Of a DNA stretch of 64,000 nt, positions 17,289 to 25,998 are shown piece by piece. This DNA comes from Vibrionales bacterium SWAT-3. GTDB taxonomy: Bacteria > Pseudomonadota > Gammaproteobacteria > Enterobacterales > Vibrionaceae. The notes beneath the pieces were generated by a model. That model made no database searches and was not told the origin of the DNA. It worked only from the letters and a program-made list of their open reading frames with translations. Position numbers and translations under genes: made by a program. Position 1 is the stretch's first letter. Every line of letters starts with the position of its first letter. Location of the stretch: positions 1 through 64,000 of the forward strand of contig AAZW01000007.1 in NCBI GenBank assembly GCA_000169995.1, read 5' to 3'.

Positions 17289-17642
17289 ATGAAACACGCT
17301 CCAATTAAAGACGAAATCACATTTGATGACTTTGCAAAAGTCGATATTCGTGTGGGTTTAATCATTGAGGTTTCCGACGTTGCTAAATCCGATAAGCTGA
17401 TGAAGTTAATAGTCGACTTTGGTGATCATCAACGTTCGATTTTGGCCGGCATAAAGCAAGAACGTGAAAACCCAAAGGAAATAGAAGGTAAGCAAGCGTT
17501 GTTCGTTGTTAACCTACCTGAGCGTAAGATGGCTGGTGAAGTTTCTCAGGGGATGTTGTTTGATATCGGCTATGAAGACAAATTACAGCCGTGCTTAGCT
17601 TGCCCAGAGAATGAAATGCCGAACGGCGCCAGAGCAGGGTAA
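17289..17642 (+). CDS. CsaA-like tRNA-binding-domain protein
   Basis: This 117-residue protein is almost entirely one OB-fold tRNA-binding (EMAP-type) domain: FDDFAKVDIRVGLIIEVSD, KSDKLMKLIVDFG, RSILAGIKQ, VVNLPERKMAGEVSQGML. Bacillus CsaA is a dimeric export-related chaperone with this fold, and the stand-alone proteins also bind tRNA. ATG 17289 behind AAGGACAG is chosen; the in-frame upstream start adds an unconserved tail. A stand-alone copy among cassette-type genes is probably accessory. Confidence 0.85.
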   Translation: MKHAPIKDEITFDDFAKVDIRVGLIIEVSDVAKSDKLMKLIVDFGDHQRSILAGIKQERENPKEIEGKQALFVVNLPERKMAGEVSQGMLFDIGYEDKLQPCLACPENEMPNGARAG

Positions 17643-17736
17643 ACTTCACAGCAAGGTGTTGTGAACGGATGAGGATTGATTCGTTCTATCATTTCTAATC
17701 CTCTATTAGATTTAAGCCAGAACAGGGAAGCATTGA

Positions 17737-18075
17737 ATGGAATTAAAGTGTCACTGCGGGAATGTAAGTTTGATATTAAGTTCGCTCCCTAAAGAAGTTG
17801 GCGAGTGTAACTGTTCTATTTGTCGTCGTTATGTTGCAGCTTGGGCGTACTTTTCTCCCGAGCAAGTTCAAATCAATATAATTGAACCAACAGATTTTTA
17901 CTGTTGGGGAGACAAAGAAGTAGAGTTTCACCGTTGTAAGTCATGTGGGTGCCTGACGCACTATGTAACAACGGAGAAATGCTCCGAGGATATTTTGGCA
18001 GTAAACATGAGAATGGCCGATATTGAAATGCTTTCGAGTATTCCTGTTCGTAAGATCAATGGTGCTTCCTACTAG
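17737..18075 (+). CDS. short GFA-family zinc protein
   Basis: This 112-residue protein has the GFA cysteines CHCGNVS (residues 5-7), CNCSICRR (27-30) and CKSCGCLTHY (about 70-73). It lacks the C-terminal extension of longer members. ATG 17737 is preceded by AGGGAAGC. It is the fourth and most divergent GFA gene here. The following ATP-binding gene starts 30 bp downstream, so the two may form an operon. Confidence 0.8.
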   Translation: MELKCHCGNVSLILSSLPKEVGECNCSICRRYVAAWAYFSPEQVQINIIEPTDFYCWGDKEVEFHRCKSCGCLTHYVTTEKCSEDILAVNMRMADIEMLSSIPVRKINGASY

Positions 18076-18105
18076 TCATCCAATAACACAAGGCGATGAG
18101 GAATT

Positions 18106-18588
18106 ATGTCTAAAATCTATTTCGTATGTGGTTTCATTGGTTCCGGGAAAACAACCTATTCAAAGCAGCTTGCAGACAAACATAGCGCTTTTCGTTTTTC
18201 GATTGATGAGTGGATGATTCCTCTATATGGCGAGCATATGGAGCGCGATGTCTTCGATAAACGGCTCGCTACGCTCCAAGACTTGTTTAAAGAATCTGCG
18301 CTTCAGCTGTTTTCTCTCGATGTCCCTGTTATTTTCGACTTTGGCTTTTGGAAAAAAGCAGATCGCGATGCTTTTATAAGATGGGCATCGACTGTCGGTG
18401 TTGAAAGTGAAGTTCATTATCTCGATGTATCGTTTGAGACATGTAAGCAGAGGGCATTGAAGCGCAACGCAGATCTGGACGGAAAGTCGTATGAAATGAC
18501 GCCTGATATGCTAGCTTTGTTCTGGTCTTGGTTTGAAATACCAACCTCAAATGAAAATGTGGTTTGGGTAAAGCCCCCCTCCGAGTAG
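18106..18588 (+). CDS. P-loop kinase-like ATP-binding protein
   Basis: This 160-residue protein has the Walker A loop GFIGSGKT at residues 9-16 and an acidic Walker B-like segment VIFDFGFWKKADRD near 75-88. A basic lid region CKQRALKRNAD follows. This is the layout of AAA_33 small kinases, such as those that phosphorylate small molecules or RNA ends. The substrate is not known. GATGAGGAATT precedes ATG 18106. Confidence 0.83.
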   Translation: MSKIYFVCGFIGSGKTTYSKQLADKHSAFRFSIDEWMIPLYGEHMERDVFDKRLATLQDLFKESALQLFSLDVPVIFDFGFWKKADRDAFIRWASTVGVESEVHYLDVSFETCKQRALKRNADLDGKSYEMTPDMLALFWSWFEIPTSNENVVWVKPPSE

Positions 18589-18730
18589 ATATTCGATAGC
18601 CTTATTGATTGTTCGGTACATAAAGAGTCTGGGGTATAAATTTACTATTCACCTCCGAAACTGGCGAGTTCTTTGTTATGCCTGTTGCTAGCCTATGTCT
18701 GAAACCAAAACACTTTAAGGAGTATCAGAC

Positions 18731-19486
18731 ATGTTTAAGACAATGCATACCGCATCAAAACCACTCGTTATTTGTAATGTTTGGGATGTAGCAAGCGCCT
18801 TAATTGCAGAGCAAACCGGCTTTTTAGCGATTGGGACATCGAGTGCAGCGATTGCACGCAGTCACGGGCTTGATGATGGTGAAAATATCGAATTTGAAGA
18901 GATACTATCGGCGGTAAAAGCTATTGCACAGGCAACAGATCTACCTCTGAGCGTGGATATTGAATCAGGTTACGGAGATACACCGCAGGCAATCTATGAA
19001 AATATTACTGAGTTGGTGAATGTTGGCGTGGTCGGAATCAATATAGAAGATAGCGTAGTCGTTAATCGTGAGAGGCGACTTTGTGATTGGATGATGTTCT
19101 CGCAAACGTTGAGAAAAGTTAAAAGTATGCTCAACAAAGCCAACCTAGAAGTGTTCATTAATGTCCGGATTGATACATTTTTAATGAATGTAAAAGAGCC
19201 TCTAGAGGAGAGCATCAAGAAAATCCAAGCTTATCAGCAAGCAGGTGCTGATGGAGTTTTTCTTCCATGTATCAAAGGAACCGATGATATTAAAGCCGTT
19301 GTAGATAGCACGTTGCTGCCCATAAATGTCATGTGTGTTCCTGAATTACCAAATTTTAAAGAGTTAGAGGCTCTTGGCGTGAAGCGCATCAGTATGGGTA
19401 ATTTCTTGTACGAAGCGATGCTTTCCTCATTGCAAAAGAACCTGATAACCATAAAACGTGAGCAATCATTTAGAACATTATTTTGA
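18731..19486 (+). CDS. isocitrate lyase/PEP mutase-family protein
   Basis: This 251-residue TIM-barrel protein has the family blocks CNVWDVASALIAEQTGF (residues 14-30), IGTSSAAIARSHGLDDGE, LSVDIESGYGD (metal and acid site, about 78-88) and GINIEDS. It lacks the KKCGH signature of true isocitrate lyase, so it is probably a carbon-carbon or phosphorus-carbon lyase of the PEP mutase/oxaloacetate decarboxylase group. ATG 18731 follows AAGGAG. It stands alone with 142 bp before it. Confidence 0.85.
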   Translation: MFKTMHTASKPLVICNVWDVASALIAEQTGFLAIGTSSAAIARSHGLDDGENIEFEEILSAVKAIAQATDLPLSVDIESGYGDTPQAIYENITELVNVGVVGINIEDSVVVNRERRLCDWMMFSQTLRKVKSMLNKANLEVFINVRIDTFLMNVKEPLEESIKKIQAYQQAGADGVFLPCIKGTDDIKAVVDSTLLPINVMCVPELPNFKELEALGVKRISMGNFLYEAMLSSLQKNLITIKREQSFRTLF

Positions 19487-19678
19487 TACCGCAACCCTAA
19501 ATAGGGTGCAAGTGATCGGAACTCTAAGCTATAGCACTTGTTTTCAAACCAAGTGTGACCCCGTTCCCGTGCGCGGATAAGAGTTGGGACTTTAAAACTC
19601 CACAGTTGATTCGCTTGATTTCAAAGGTTATGGAATTCTTAATGCACGGGAGTCAATCAAACCAAAAAGGACAAATAA

Positions 19679-20191
19679 ATGCAGTTTGCTAAAGCATTTG
19701 AATACAAAAAATGGGCAAATAGTCAGCTACTCGACTTTGGAGAGAGACAATTTTCAAAACTGCCGGAAAATGATGGCATATTTTTCTTAAGAATTCTGAA
19801 TCATACGACTGTAGTGGATAGTCTTTTTACAAGTCGAATCCTAGGAGAACCGGAAAAATACACTGCTGATAATACGGTTGAAACGCCTTCCTTTTCAGAG
19901 CTACGTGAGCGAATGGCTCATAACGATACTCGGTTAGTGCAGTATGCAATGTCAGCCTCAAAAGATGAGTTAGAGAAAGTCATTCAGTTTAACTTCATAG
20001 ATGGTGATATAGGGACAATGTCTGTTGAAGAAGTCCTTCTCCACTTGCTCACACACGGTAATAACCACAGAGGCATGGCTTCTAGAGTGTTAGCTGAAAA
20101 CAATTTAGAACGCCCAAAGGACACATTTACCCGTTACCTTCATCTCGCGGAGCCGACACGCAGAGGTAGCGCGGTGTTGAAAGAAAAATAG
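19679..20191 (+). CDS. DinB-family protein
   Basis: This 170-residue four-helix-bundle protein of the DinB/YfiT group starts with EYKKWANSQLLDF, has the first metal His in LNHTTVVDSLF (about residue 41) and the C-terminal pair in LLHLLTHGNNHRGM (about 121 and 125). This gives the usual three-His metal site. Some DinB-like proteins are thiol transferases for bacillithiol or mycothiol; the role in Vibrio is unknown. AAAAAGGACAA precedes ATG 19679. The next gene begins 25 bp later. Confidence 0.82.
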   Translation: MQFAKAFEYKKWANSQLLDFGERQFSKLPENDGIFFLRILNHTTVVDSLFTSRILGEPEKYTADNTVETPSFSELRERMAHNDTRLVQYAMSASKDELEKVIQFNFIDGDIGTMSVEEVLLHLLTHGNNHRGMASRVLAENNLERPKDTFTRYLHLAEPTRRGSAVLKEK

Positions 20192-20216
20192 CAGTGAGTG
20201 AATTTGGGAATTCAAT

Positions 20217-20678
20217 ATGATGACTTTAAGAACTGCAGACACGCATGAGTTAGATGATATTTATCTTATGGGCTTTGATGTATGGGGAGGTTCCGCATCT
20301 GTCGATGAGTATCTAGCTTGTTGTAATAAAAGTGATAAGTATCAGAAGGGAACTTGGTATGTGCTTATTGAACATCAAAAAATCTTATCTTCCTTGATTG
20401 TTTATCAGGGAGTGTTTGGTCTTGAAGATGGTAGCTGCGGGCTTGGTTCCGTTGCTACACCTCCAGAGCTAAGAGGCAAAGGCTATGCTTCAAAGTTAAT
20501 TAACATGATAAAGAATGAGTTACTCCAGCATCAAAATAATACGGTGTTGTTCTTACATAGTGATATCGACAAAACGTTTTATAGGCGGTTAGGGTTTACA
20601 GTGACTGAAGGTTTTGACTGCATGTACATTACGAGTGATGGTAGGGCATTTAAAGGGACCCTGCCTAGATACTTCTAA
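20217..20678 (+). CDS. GNAT N-acetyltransferase
   Basis: This 153-residue GNAT has the acetyl-CoA loop SVATPPELRGKGYASKLINM near residues 82-101 and the C-terminal FYRRLGFTV. The N-terminus TLRTADTHELDDIYLMGFDV is typical of the Eis-like or YedL-like small GNATs. It starts at the double ATG (20217 or 20220), 25 bp behind the DinB gene, so cotranscription is likely. The substrate is unknown. Confidence 0.82.
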   Translation: MMTLRTADTHELDDIYLMGFDVWGGSASVDEYLACCNKSDKYQKGTWYVLIEHQKILSSLIVYQGVFGLEDGSCGLGSVATPPELRGKGYASKLINMIKNELLQHQNNTVLFLHSDIDKTFYRRLGFTVTEGFDCMYITSDGRAFKGTLPRYF

Positions 20679-20724
20679 TCGCAGATGTCATGTAAGCTTT
20701 TTCGTAAAATAAATTACCAGTGTT

Positions 20725-20750
20725 AGAAGCCTAAGGCTTGGCACTTAATT
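20725..20750 (+). repeat. attC remnant box
   Basis: GAAGCCTAAGGCTTGGCACT matches the left internal box of attC sites (GATTCACAACGCGTGGCATT type). No core ends are recognisable. The same box variant AAGGCTTGG recurs at 11.43 and 28.58 kb, each time just behind an old cassette-type gene. Confidence 0.3.
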
Positions 20751-20760
20751 GAGGGAACGA

Positions 20761-21609
20761 ATGAGAGTTTTGATATCAGGCACCAGTGGTTATATTGGTC
20801 GCCACGTTCATAAAGTGTTCGTAGAAAGTGGCTTGGAGGTCTTTCGGTACTGTAGGCACAATGGTGTTGTTCCTTGCTCGGTTCATTCTAAAAACGTATC
20901 GACAGGGTATGAAAATTACTTTGATGTGATTATCAACTGCGCGCGTCCTCATTGGGCAGAGTATTCAGCAAGTGAAATTGTCGATATTGAATCCAGGCTA
21001 ATCAAGCAGCTTGATAATTTTGCAAGTGAAAATGCAATAAAGATTCACACCTCGGGAGTTTGGTTATTTGGCCGTGCATCTCACCAAGATCTTAAAGAGT
21101 TTAGACTTAACCCGCTCACAGCCGTTGAGTTAGACGTAAGAACAATTGAACATGCGATGAGTTCTAATTGGAATATTGTTTACTGCCCGAGCTTAGTGTA
21201 TGGCGGTGACAATTGCCAATTAAAGCGAATCGTCGAGTCTCTTACTGAACAAACGGTTCAAGTTGCTGTTCCGTCGACAGGGTACAATCAATACGTGCAC
21301 GTTTATGATGTCGCCAAATTTTATTTACTTTTGGTCTTAAACCCAACTTCGGAAACGCAGCACTTTATTGCAGAAACTAAGGGGTATAGCCCAGAACAGT
21401 TTTCTCAACTCTTATTTGAATCAAACGTTATCGAAAAAGTCGATAAATGTTCTTGGAGTGAATTTGCGAGACTGAAGGGCCATGATGCAGCAGATATAGA
21501 ACGATTAAATCTCACCCTTCCAGTTAGCTCTTTATTCGAATCGACAGAACTTATTAGCGACTACATAACAAGTTTATGTACTCAAATTAATTGTAGAACG
21601 CCTAGGTAG
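20761..21609 (+). CDS. NAD-dependent epimerase/dehydratase-like protein (RmlD/SDR-e)
   Basis: This 282-residue extended SDR has the nucleotide-binding loop GTSGYIG at residues 7-13. The central region HTSGVWLFGRA and NIVYCPSLVYGG follows the SDR-e layout, but the usual YxxxK is not clearly kept, so catalysis may differ. Substrates are probably nucleotide sugars or similar. ATG 20761 with GAGGGAAC upstream is better than the in-frame TTG at 20749. It stands between an attC fragment and a DUF3291-type gene. Confidence 0.75.
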   Translation: MRVLISGTSGYIGRHVHKVFVESGLEVFRYCRHNGVVPCSVHSKNVSTGYENYFDVIINCARPHWAEYSASEIVDIESRLIKQLDNFASENAIKIHTSGVWLFGRASHQDLKEFRLNPLTAVELDVRTIEHAMSSNWNIVYCPSLVYGGDNCQLKRIVESLTEQTVQVAVPSTGYNQYVHVYDVAKFYLLLVLNPTSETQHFIAETKGYSPEQFSQLLFESNVIEKVDKCSWSEFARLKGHDAADIERLNLTLPVSSLFESTELISDYITSLCTQINCRTPR

Positions 21610-21724
21610 TTGCCGTGTTACAGTGTGAAGCATCAGTGACGAGTTAAGGTTAGCGAATCGCCTTAGCTATTGCTCAAGGAAGCGTTCTTTATTTCCATCA
21701 TAATCCATTCAAGGAAGAAGCATT

Positions 21725-22174
21725 GTGAAACTCGCTCAATTAAATATCGCACTCGCGAAATACCCTTTAGACGCACCAGAGATTAAAGATTTCGTCGATA
21801 ACTTGGAATTGGTAAATGGCATTGCCGAAAGTAGTGAAGGGTTTGTGTGGCGCCTTAAAGATGAATCTGGCGATGCAACCAACATAAAAGCGTTTGATGA
21901 TCCGAACATGATCGTCAATATGTCTGTCTGGGAATCGGTCGACGCGTTAAAGAACTTTATGTTTCGAACTCACCATCGTGACTTTATGCGAAGAAAGGGC
22001 GAATGGTTTCATCGCTTAGCGGAAGACACATATGTGCTTTGGTGGGTTAAGGATGATCACATCCCAACCCTTGATGAAGCGATTGAACGTTTAGAGCACC
22101 TCAGAGAAGTGGGAGACTCTCCTTACGCATTTACCTTCAAAACAAACTTCACTGAGGAAGAGGCTCCAAGATAG
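21725..22174 (+). CDS. DUF3291 family protein
   Basis: This 149-residue protein has the DUF3291 pattern: LAQLNIALAKYPLDAPEIKD at the start, GFVWRLKDE near residue 40, VNMSVWESVDALKNFMFRT near 61-79 and the conserved HRDFMRRKGEWF with WWV later. It is related to the dimeric alpha-beta barrel (ABM-like) fold; the function is unknown. It starts with GTG at 21725 behind GGAAGAAG. Confidence 0.82.
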   Translation: MKLAQLNIALAKYPLDAPEIKDFVDNLELVNGIAESSEGFVWRLKDESGDATNIKAFDDPNMIVNMSVWESVDALKNFMFRTHHRDFMRRKGEWFHRLAEDTYVLWWVKDDHIPTLDEAIERLEHLREVGDSPYAFTFKTNFTEEEAPR

Positions 22175-22524
22175 TCTGCTGTCGGCGCTTGTTGGTGATC
22201 GGCTTACCTCAATAACTGGGTTATAAAACATTTTATCTATAGTAGCTCTTTGTTAATAATGTGTATCACTACGCACTTCCGTATCTATCCGGAATGGAGG
22301 CATATTTGCTATGGTAGTCAGTACGTTACGGAAATGTATTAGCCAGTTAGCGAAGGTTTATAACTTCTTCTAACCACTCAGTTTTGACCTTTTGCTGCTG
22401 TGTTCTCCTTTCCTAACATACTAATTATTAACAGGGCGCCTCCGATAAATAAGTACCACATCAATGTGTCAACTTGGTGGTAGTAGAATCCGTGTTGCCA
22501 TAAATTTGGTTTAGGAGGAAATTC
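22175..22524. other. 350-bp gap without a gene
   Basis: I see no coding frame of note here. The stretch contains a 30-bp element (22260-22289) that matches 13318-13347 at 25 of 30 positions. The gap may hold a worn-out cassette or the upstream promoter of the following GNAT gene. Confidence 0.4.
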
Positions 22525-23010
22525 ATGATCAGGGAAATGTCTAAATCTGACTTTGAGTCATTTTGGCCTACTTTCTCGGCTGTGATTCAAGCGCAAGAAA
22601 CCTACGCATTTGATCCGGAAATGACGATGGAACAAGCCTTTTCGGTTTGGTGTGAACAGCCATCACAAACTTATGTCTATACCGAGAATGACGTTGTTTT
22701 AGGCTCGTATTACATAAAGCCTAATGCAATGGGTCCAAGCGGTCATATTTGTAACTGCGGTTACATGGTTTCCGAAGAGGCAAGGGGGCAGGGAATTGCT
22801 CGGTCTTTGTGCGAACACTCTCAACAAGTCGCGATTGAATTAGGCTTTGAGGCGATGCAATTCAACAGTGTAGTGTCGACGAACAAAACGGCAATCAAAC
22901 TTTGGGAAAGGCTTGGCTTTAGTATTATCGGTGCCATTCCAAAGGCATATAAGCATCATAAATTTGGTCCAATTAACAGCTACATCATGTACAAATCACT
23001 TAAAAAGTAA
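22525..23010 (+). CDS. GNAT N-acetyltransferase (phosphinothricin-type)
   Basis: This 161-residue GNAT has YMVSEEARGQGIARSLCEH (acetyl-CoA loop, residues 80-98) and the C-terminal NKTAIKLWERLGFSIIG followed by PKAYKH, as in PAT-like and YhhY-like enzymes. It probably acetylates a small amine. The ribosome site AGGAGG lies six bases before ATG 22525, the strongest in this region. The substrate is unknown. Confidence 0.84.
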   Translation: MIREMSKSDFESFWPTFSAVIQAQETYAFDPEMTMEQAFSVWCEQPSQTYVYTENDVVLGSYYIKPNAMGPSGHICNCGYMVSEEARGQGIARSLCEHSQQVAIELGFEAMQFNSVVSTNKTAIKLWERLGFSIIGAIPKAYKHHKFGPINSYIMYKSLKK

Positions 23011-23080
23011 TAGAGCTCGCTCTATGGCCTATAGCCCTTAAAGAAGATTAATGCTCCACACTGAAACCTAGAGGTTTGAA

Positions 23081-23470
23081 ATGACAATAGTCGAAAAAAT
23101 TGTTAGCCGTGAAATAGAAGCCGTCATCGTTTATGAATCCGATGACGTGATTGCTTTTGCTGACCACGACCCGATCAACTTTGGGCATATTTTGATTTGT
23201 CCGACACGTCCGTACACCAACTATATCGATCTACCAGAAGGGGTTCTTACTGAAATTCATTCTGTCGCTAAGCGGGTGTATAGACGTATTGAAGAGGCGT
23301 TTAAACCTGATGGTATTTCATTCTTGCAAAATAACGGTGAGTTTAATGAGTTGTCTCATTATCATCTACATATCTTTCCAAGATTTGAGGGCGATCAGTT
23401 TGGTTGGAAAAGTAGTGAACTCGGCATCCAAAGTATGGAGAAACTGCGCGAGTCATTAAAAAATTTGTAA
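23081..23470 (+). CDS. HIT-family nucleotide hydrolase
   Basis: This 129-residue histidine-triad protein has the catalytic block HYHLHIFPR at residues 93-101 and the N-terminal DVIAFADHDPINFGHILI strand-turn. HIT proteins hydrolyse nucleotide phosphoramidates or dinucleotides. ATG 23081 follows CTAGAGGTTTGAA. It is 46 bp upstream of a flavoprotein gene, and with the Nudix and riboflavin synthase genes forms a compact nucleotide/flavin-related stretch that may be chance. Confidence 0.86.
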   Translation: MTIVEKIVSREIEAVIVYESDDVIAFADHDPINFGHILICPTRPYTNYIDLPEGVLTEIHSVAKRVYRRIEEAFKPDGISFLQNNGEFNELSHYHLHIFPRFEGDQFGWKSSELGIQSMEKLRESLKNL

Positions 23471-23516
23471 TTATAGTGAAAATTAGATGCACAAAAGTGC
23501 ACGAAGAGGCTTAAAA

Positions 23517-24125
23517 ATGAGTGAAATAAAAACATTAGAACAATTAAATGAGCTTTATGCCGAGCCGAGTAAAAGGGCTAAAAATAAAGTACTTCCAGCA
23601 CTGGATGCCCATGCGATTACTTTGATCAACCATTGCCATTTCGCGGTTTTGGGGACGACAGACTCTCAAGGCTTTGGGGATCTGTCTCCAAAAGGCGGTG
23701 AGCCCGGTTTTATTAAGATTGTCGATGAGTCAACGGTCCTAATACCTGACAGTTCGGGAAACAATCGAATTGATGGTTTAAAAAACATCATCAATAACCC
23801 AGAAGTTGGATTACTGCTGATGGTTAATGGGATTGATGAAGTGGTACGTCTTAAAGGTAAAGCCAGCATTCATACCGATCCAAATTTGCTTGCCGCTTGT
23901 CCTGACGGGAAGAAAGCCCCAAAAGTCGTGATTAAAATCGCCGTAGAGTCTATGTACTTTCATTGCGCTAAGGCGGTAATGAGAGGCAAGCTTTGGTCTG
24001 ATACGTTTAAAGTCGAGCGTTCTATTCTACCTTCACTGGCACAGATCATGAAAGCTCAACAGAGCTTAGAAGGCCCAGCGATCAATCAAGACGATATGGT
24101 CAAATATTACCAATCGACACTGTGA
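23517..24125 (+). CDS. pyridoxamine 5'-phosphate oxidase-family FMN protein
   Basis: This protein of about 202 residues has a split-barrel FMN-binding fold: AITLINHCHFAVLGTTDSQG near residues 30-50, GDLSPKGG, VLIPDSSGNNRIDGLKNI and GLLLMVNGID, which match the MSMEG_1061-type PPOX flavoproteins. These probably carry out F420- or FMN-linked redox steps; the substrate is unknown. ATG 23517 is preferred over ATG 23487 because AGAGGC lies before it and the family begins MSEIKTLEQL. The stop is close to the Nudix start. Confidence 0.82.
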   Translation: MSEIKTLEQLNELYAEPSKRAKNKVLPALDAHAITLINHCHFAVLGTTDSQGFGDLSPKGGEPGFIKIVDESTVLIPDSSGNNRIDGLKNIINNPEVGLLLMVNGIDEVVRLKGKASIHTDPNLLAACPDGKKAPKVVIKIAVESMYFHCAKAVMRGKLWSDTFKVERSILPSLAQIMKAQQSLEGPAINQDDMVKYYQSTL

Positions 24126-24130
24126 TACTC

Positions 24131-24562
24131 ATGAAGAATGTAGTCCAAATTATCTTTGTTTCGGGCTCTAAGTTTCTGCTCGGCTTTCGTCAAAACACAG
24201 AAGCGTTCGACCAATATTGGGGTTTTCCTTCCGGCAGAATAGAGCAAGGGGAGTTACCTCGGACCGCAGCAGAGCGCGAAGCGCGAGAAGAGGTCGCAGT
24301 TGACGTAAGTAACTTAGCACTGTTTGCGATTGTCTCTGACCCAGAGCTACCTATTTGTCACTATTTTTACTTGTGCCATGAATGGGTTGGCGACATACAG
24401 AATGCTGAGCCCCATTTATGCCAAGAGTTACGCTGGTTTGACCGTGATGAGCTACCCGAAAATTGCACACCGATAACTTACCTAATCACTCAGCAATTGA
24501 ATGATACCGCGCTTACAAAAAACATAAAGCCTGAGATTAACCACCCCAAGCTTTGTGCGTAA
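24131..24562 (+). CDS. Nudix hydrolase
   Basis: This 143-residue Nudix protein has the Nudix box from Gly35 to about Val57 (GRIEQGELPRTAAEREAREE with the REAREEV core), which binds the metal for pyrophosphate cleavage. The N-terminal VVQIIFVSGSKFLLGFRQN resembles mutator-type members. ATG 24131 lies 5 bp after the stop of the flavoprotein gene; an in-frame GTG at 24122 overlaps it. Translational coupling is likely because no good ribosome site is seen. Confidence 0.85.
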   Translation: MKNVVQIIFVSGSKFLLGFRQNTEAFDQYWGFPSGRIEQGELPRTAAEREAREEVAVDVSNLALFAIVSDPELPICHYFYLCHEWVGDIQNAEPHLCQELRWFDRDELPENCTPITYLITQQLNDTALTKNIKPEINHPKLCA

Positions 24563-24664
24563 GCCGTTCCGTGTTGAGTTACCGATTTTTCATTTAGGCT
24601 AGTGGCGTTGGGTATTAGTCAAACGTCACGTTGTGCCAACACTAAACACAATAACAGGGAAGAT

Positions 24665-25387
24665 ATGTTTACAGGTATTGTACAAACCGTTGCTAACATT
24701 GCTGAAGTAAGCGATAACAACGGAATAAGAACGTTTGTCATAGAGTTTCCAACAGGCTTTTGTCACGATTTGGAAATTGGTGCCAGTATCGCAATTGATG
24801 GCGTGTGTTTAACCGTCACTGAGTTGCTGTCAGATGTTCGGGTAAAGTTTGACGTCATGCTGCAAAGCCTATTAATTACCACGCTAAGCAATTATGAAGT
24901 TGGTCAATCAGTGAATGCTGAGAGGGCGGCCAGAGACGGTGCTGAAATTGGCGGTCACCCACTTTCTGGTCACGTTGATTTTAATGTCGCGATTATCCAA
25001 ATATCCGAAATTGAAGATAACTACTGCGTGCGCTTAGCTCTTCCTTATGAGTGGAAAAGATATGTATTCCCAAAAGGTTATATTGCAATCAATGGGGCAA
25101 GCTTAACCGTTTCTGACGTTAATAAAGTCGAAGGGTGGTTTGAGGTTTGGCTGATCCCAGAAACCCGTCGAATGACCGTCTTCTCATCGAAATCAGTGGG
25201 TAACTTCGTCAATATCGAAATCGAGCGTGGTACTCAAGTTGTTGTCGACACGGTGCGTGATACTTTAAATGAGAACTTAGGTCCATTATTGCCTTTATTT
25301 GAGAAGTTACTGTCAGAGCAAGGTATCGATTTAGATGCATTGGGTTATAAGCCTAATACATTGGGTTGCTCAAACGAACCAAAGTAA
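24665..25387 (+). CDS. ribE: riboflavin synthase, alpha subunit type
   Basis: This 240-residue protein begins MFTGIVQTVANI and shows the two-barrel repeat of riboflavin synthase: SIAIDGVCLTVTEL in the first half and YIAINGASLTVSDV in the second, plus GAEIGGHPLSGHVD and VDTVRDTLNENL near the end. The enzyme dismutates two lumazines to give riboflavin. E. coli ribE (also called ribC) has the same blocks. ATG 24665 behind GGGAAGAT fits the family start. Vibrio genomes normally have a ribE elsewhere, so this may be a second copy or a lumazine-binding paralogue; the paralogy cannot be settled here. Confidence 0.82.
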   Translation: MFTGIVQTVANIAEVSDNNGIRTFVIEFPTGFCHDLEIGASIAIDGVCLTVTELLSDVRVKFDVMLQSLLITTLSNYEVGQSVNAERAARDGAEIGGHPLSGHVDFNVAIIQISEIEDNYCVRLALPYEWKRYVFPKGYIAINGASLTVSDVNKVEGWFEVWLIPETRRMTVFSSKSVGNFVNIEIERGTQVVVDTVRDTLNENLGPLLPLFEKLLSEQGIDLDALGYKPNTLGCSNEPK

Positions 25388-25423
25388 TGCGGATTGGTAC
25401 GCCAAAAAAGATGAGCACTTGAA

Positions 25424-25960
25424 ATGTTAGAAACGACACGAACTCAGATTGAAGCAATGGGTAAGCAACACGCGGCGTCGCTTTTACAATATCATCTAGA
25501 AAATCGCTGCCATTTAGCTCCTTGGTCTCCCATGCGCGACGAGCAATTCTATACCTTGGAGTATTGGGAAGACTTTTGTCATGCCAGTGAAGCGTTATTC
25601 GAGAGCGGGAAAGAAATTAAATTTATCGCAATCGACAAAGAAACGAGAGAAGTAGTCGGTGTCTGCAGTTACACCGCCATTGCCCGAGGTGTTTTTCAGG
25701 CATGCTTTTTGGGCTATCACATGGCACAAAAATATGAAGGTAAAGGTTTTATGACTGAAATTCTTGAGGTCACGCTTCGATACATGTTTGACGTTGTCGG
25801 TCTCAATAGAGTTATGGCGACCTATATGCCACGTAATAAAGCGAGTGAAAAGGTTTTGTTTAAGCTTGGTTTTGAAAAGGAAGGCTACGCCAGGAAATAC
25901 CTGAAAATCGCAGGGAAATGGGAAGACCATATTCTTACCTCGAGGATTAGCGACAACTAG
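25424..25960 (+). CDS. RimJ-type GNAT acetyltransferase
   Basis: This 178-residue protein resembles ribosomal-protein alanine acetyltransferases: LLQYHLENRCHLAPWSPMR at residues 21-39, GVCSYTAIARGVFQACFLGY and YEGKGFMTEILEV (acetyl-CoA loop), then NKASEKVLFKLGFEKEGYAR and KWEDHILTS at the end. Whether it acts on a ribosomal protein or on another amine is open, because chromosomes carry their own rimJ. ATG 25424 lies close behind the riboflavin synthase gene (36 bp). Confidence 0.84.
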   Translation: MLETTRTQIEAMGKQHAASLLQYHLENRCHLAPWSPMRDEQFYTLEYWEDFCHASEALFESGKEIKFIAIDKETREVVGVCSYTAIARGVFQACFLGYHMAQKYEGKGFMTEILEVTLRYMFDVVGLNRVMATYMPRNKASEKVLFKLGFEKEGYARKYLKIAGKWEDHILTSRISDN

Positions 25961-25998
25961 AAAGTACAATGATGAGCAAATGACACAAGGAGAGTAAA

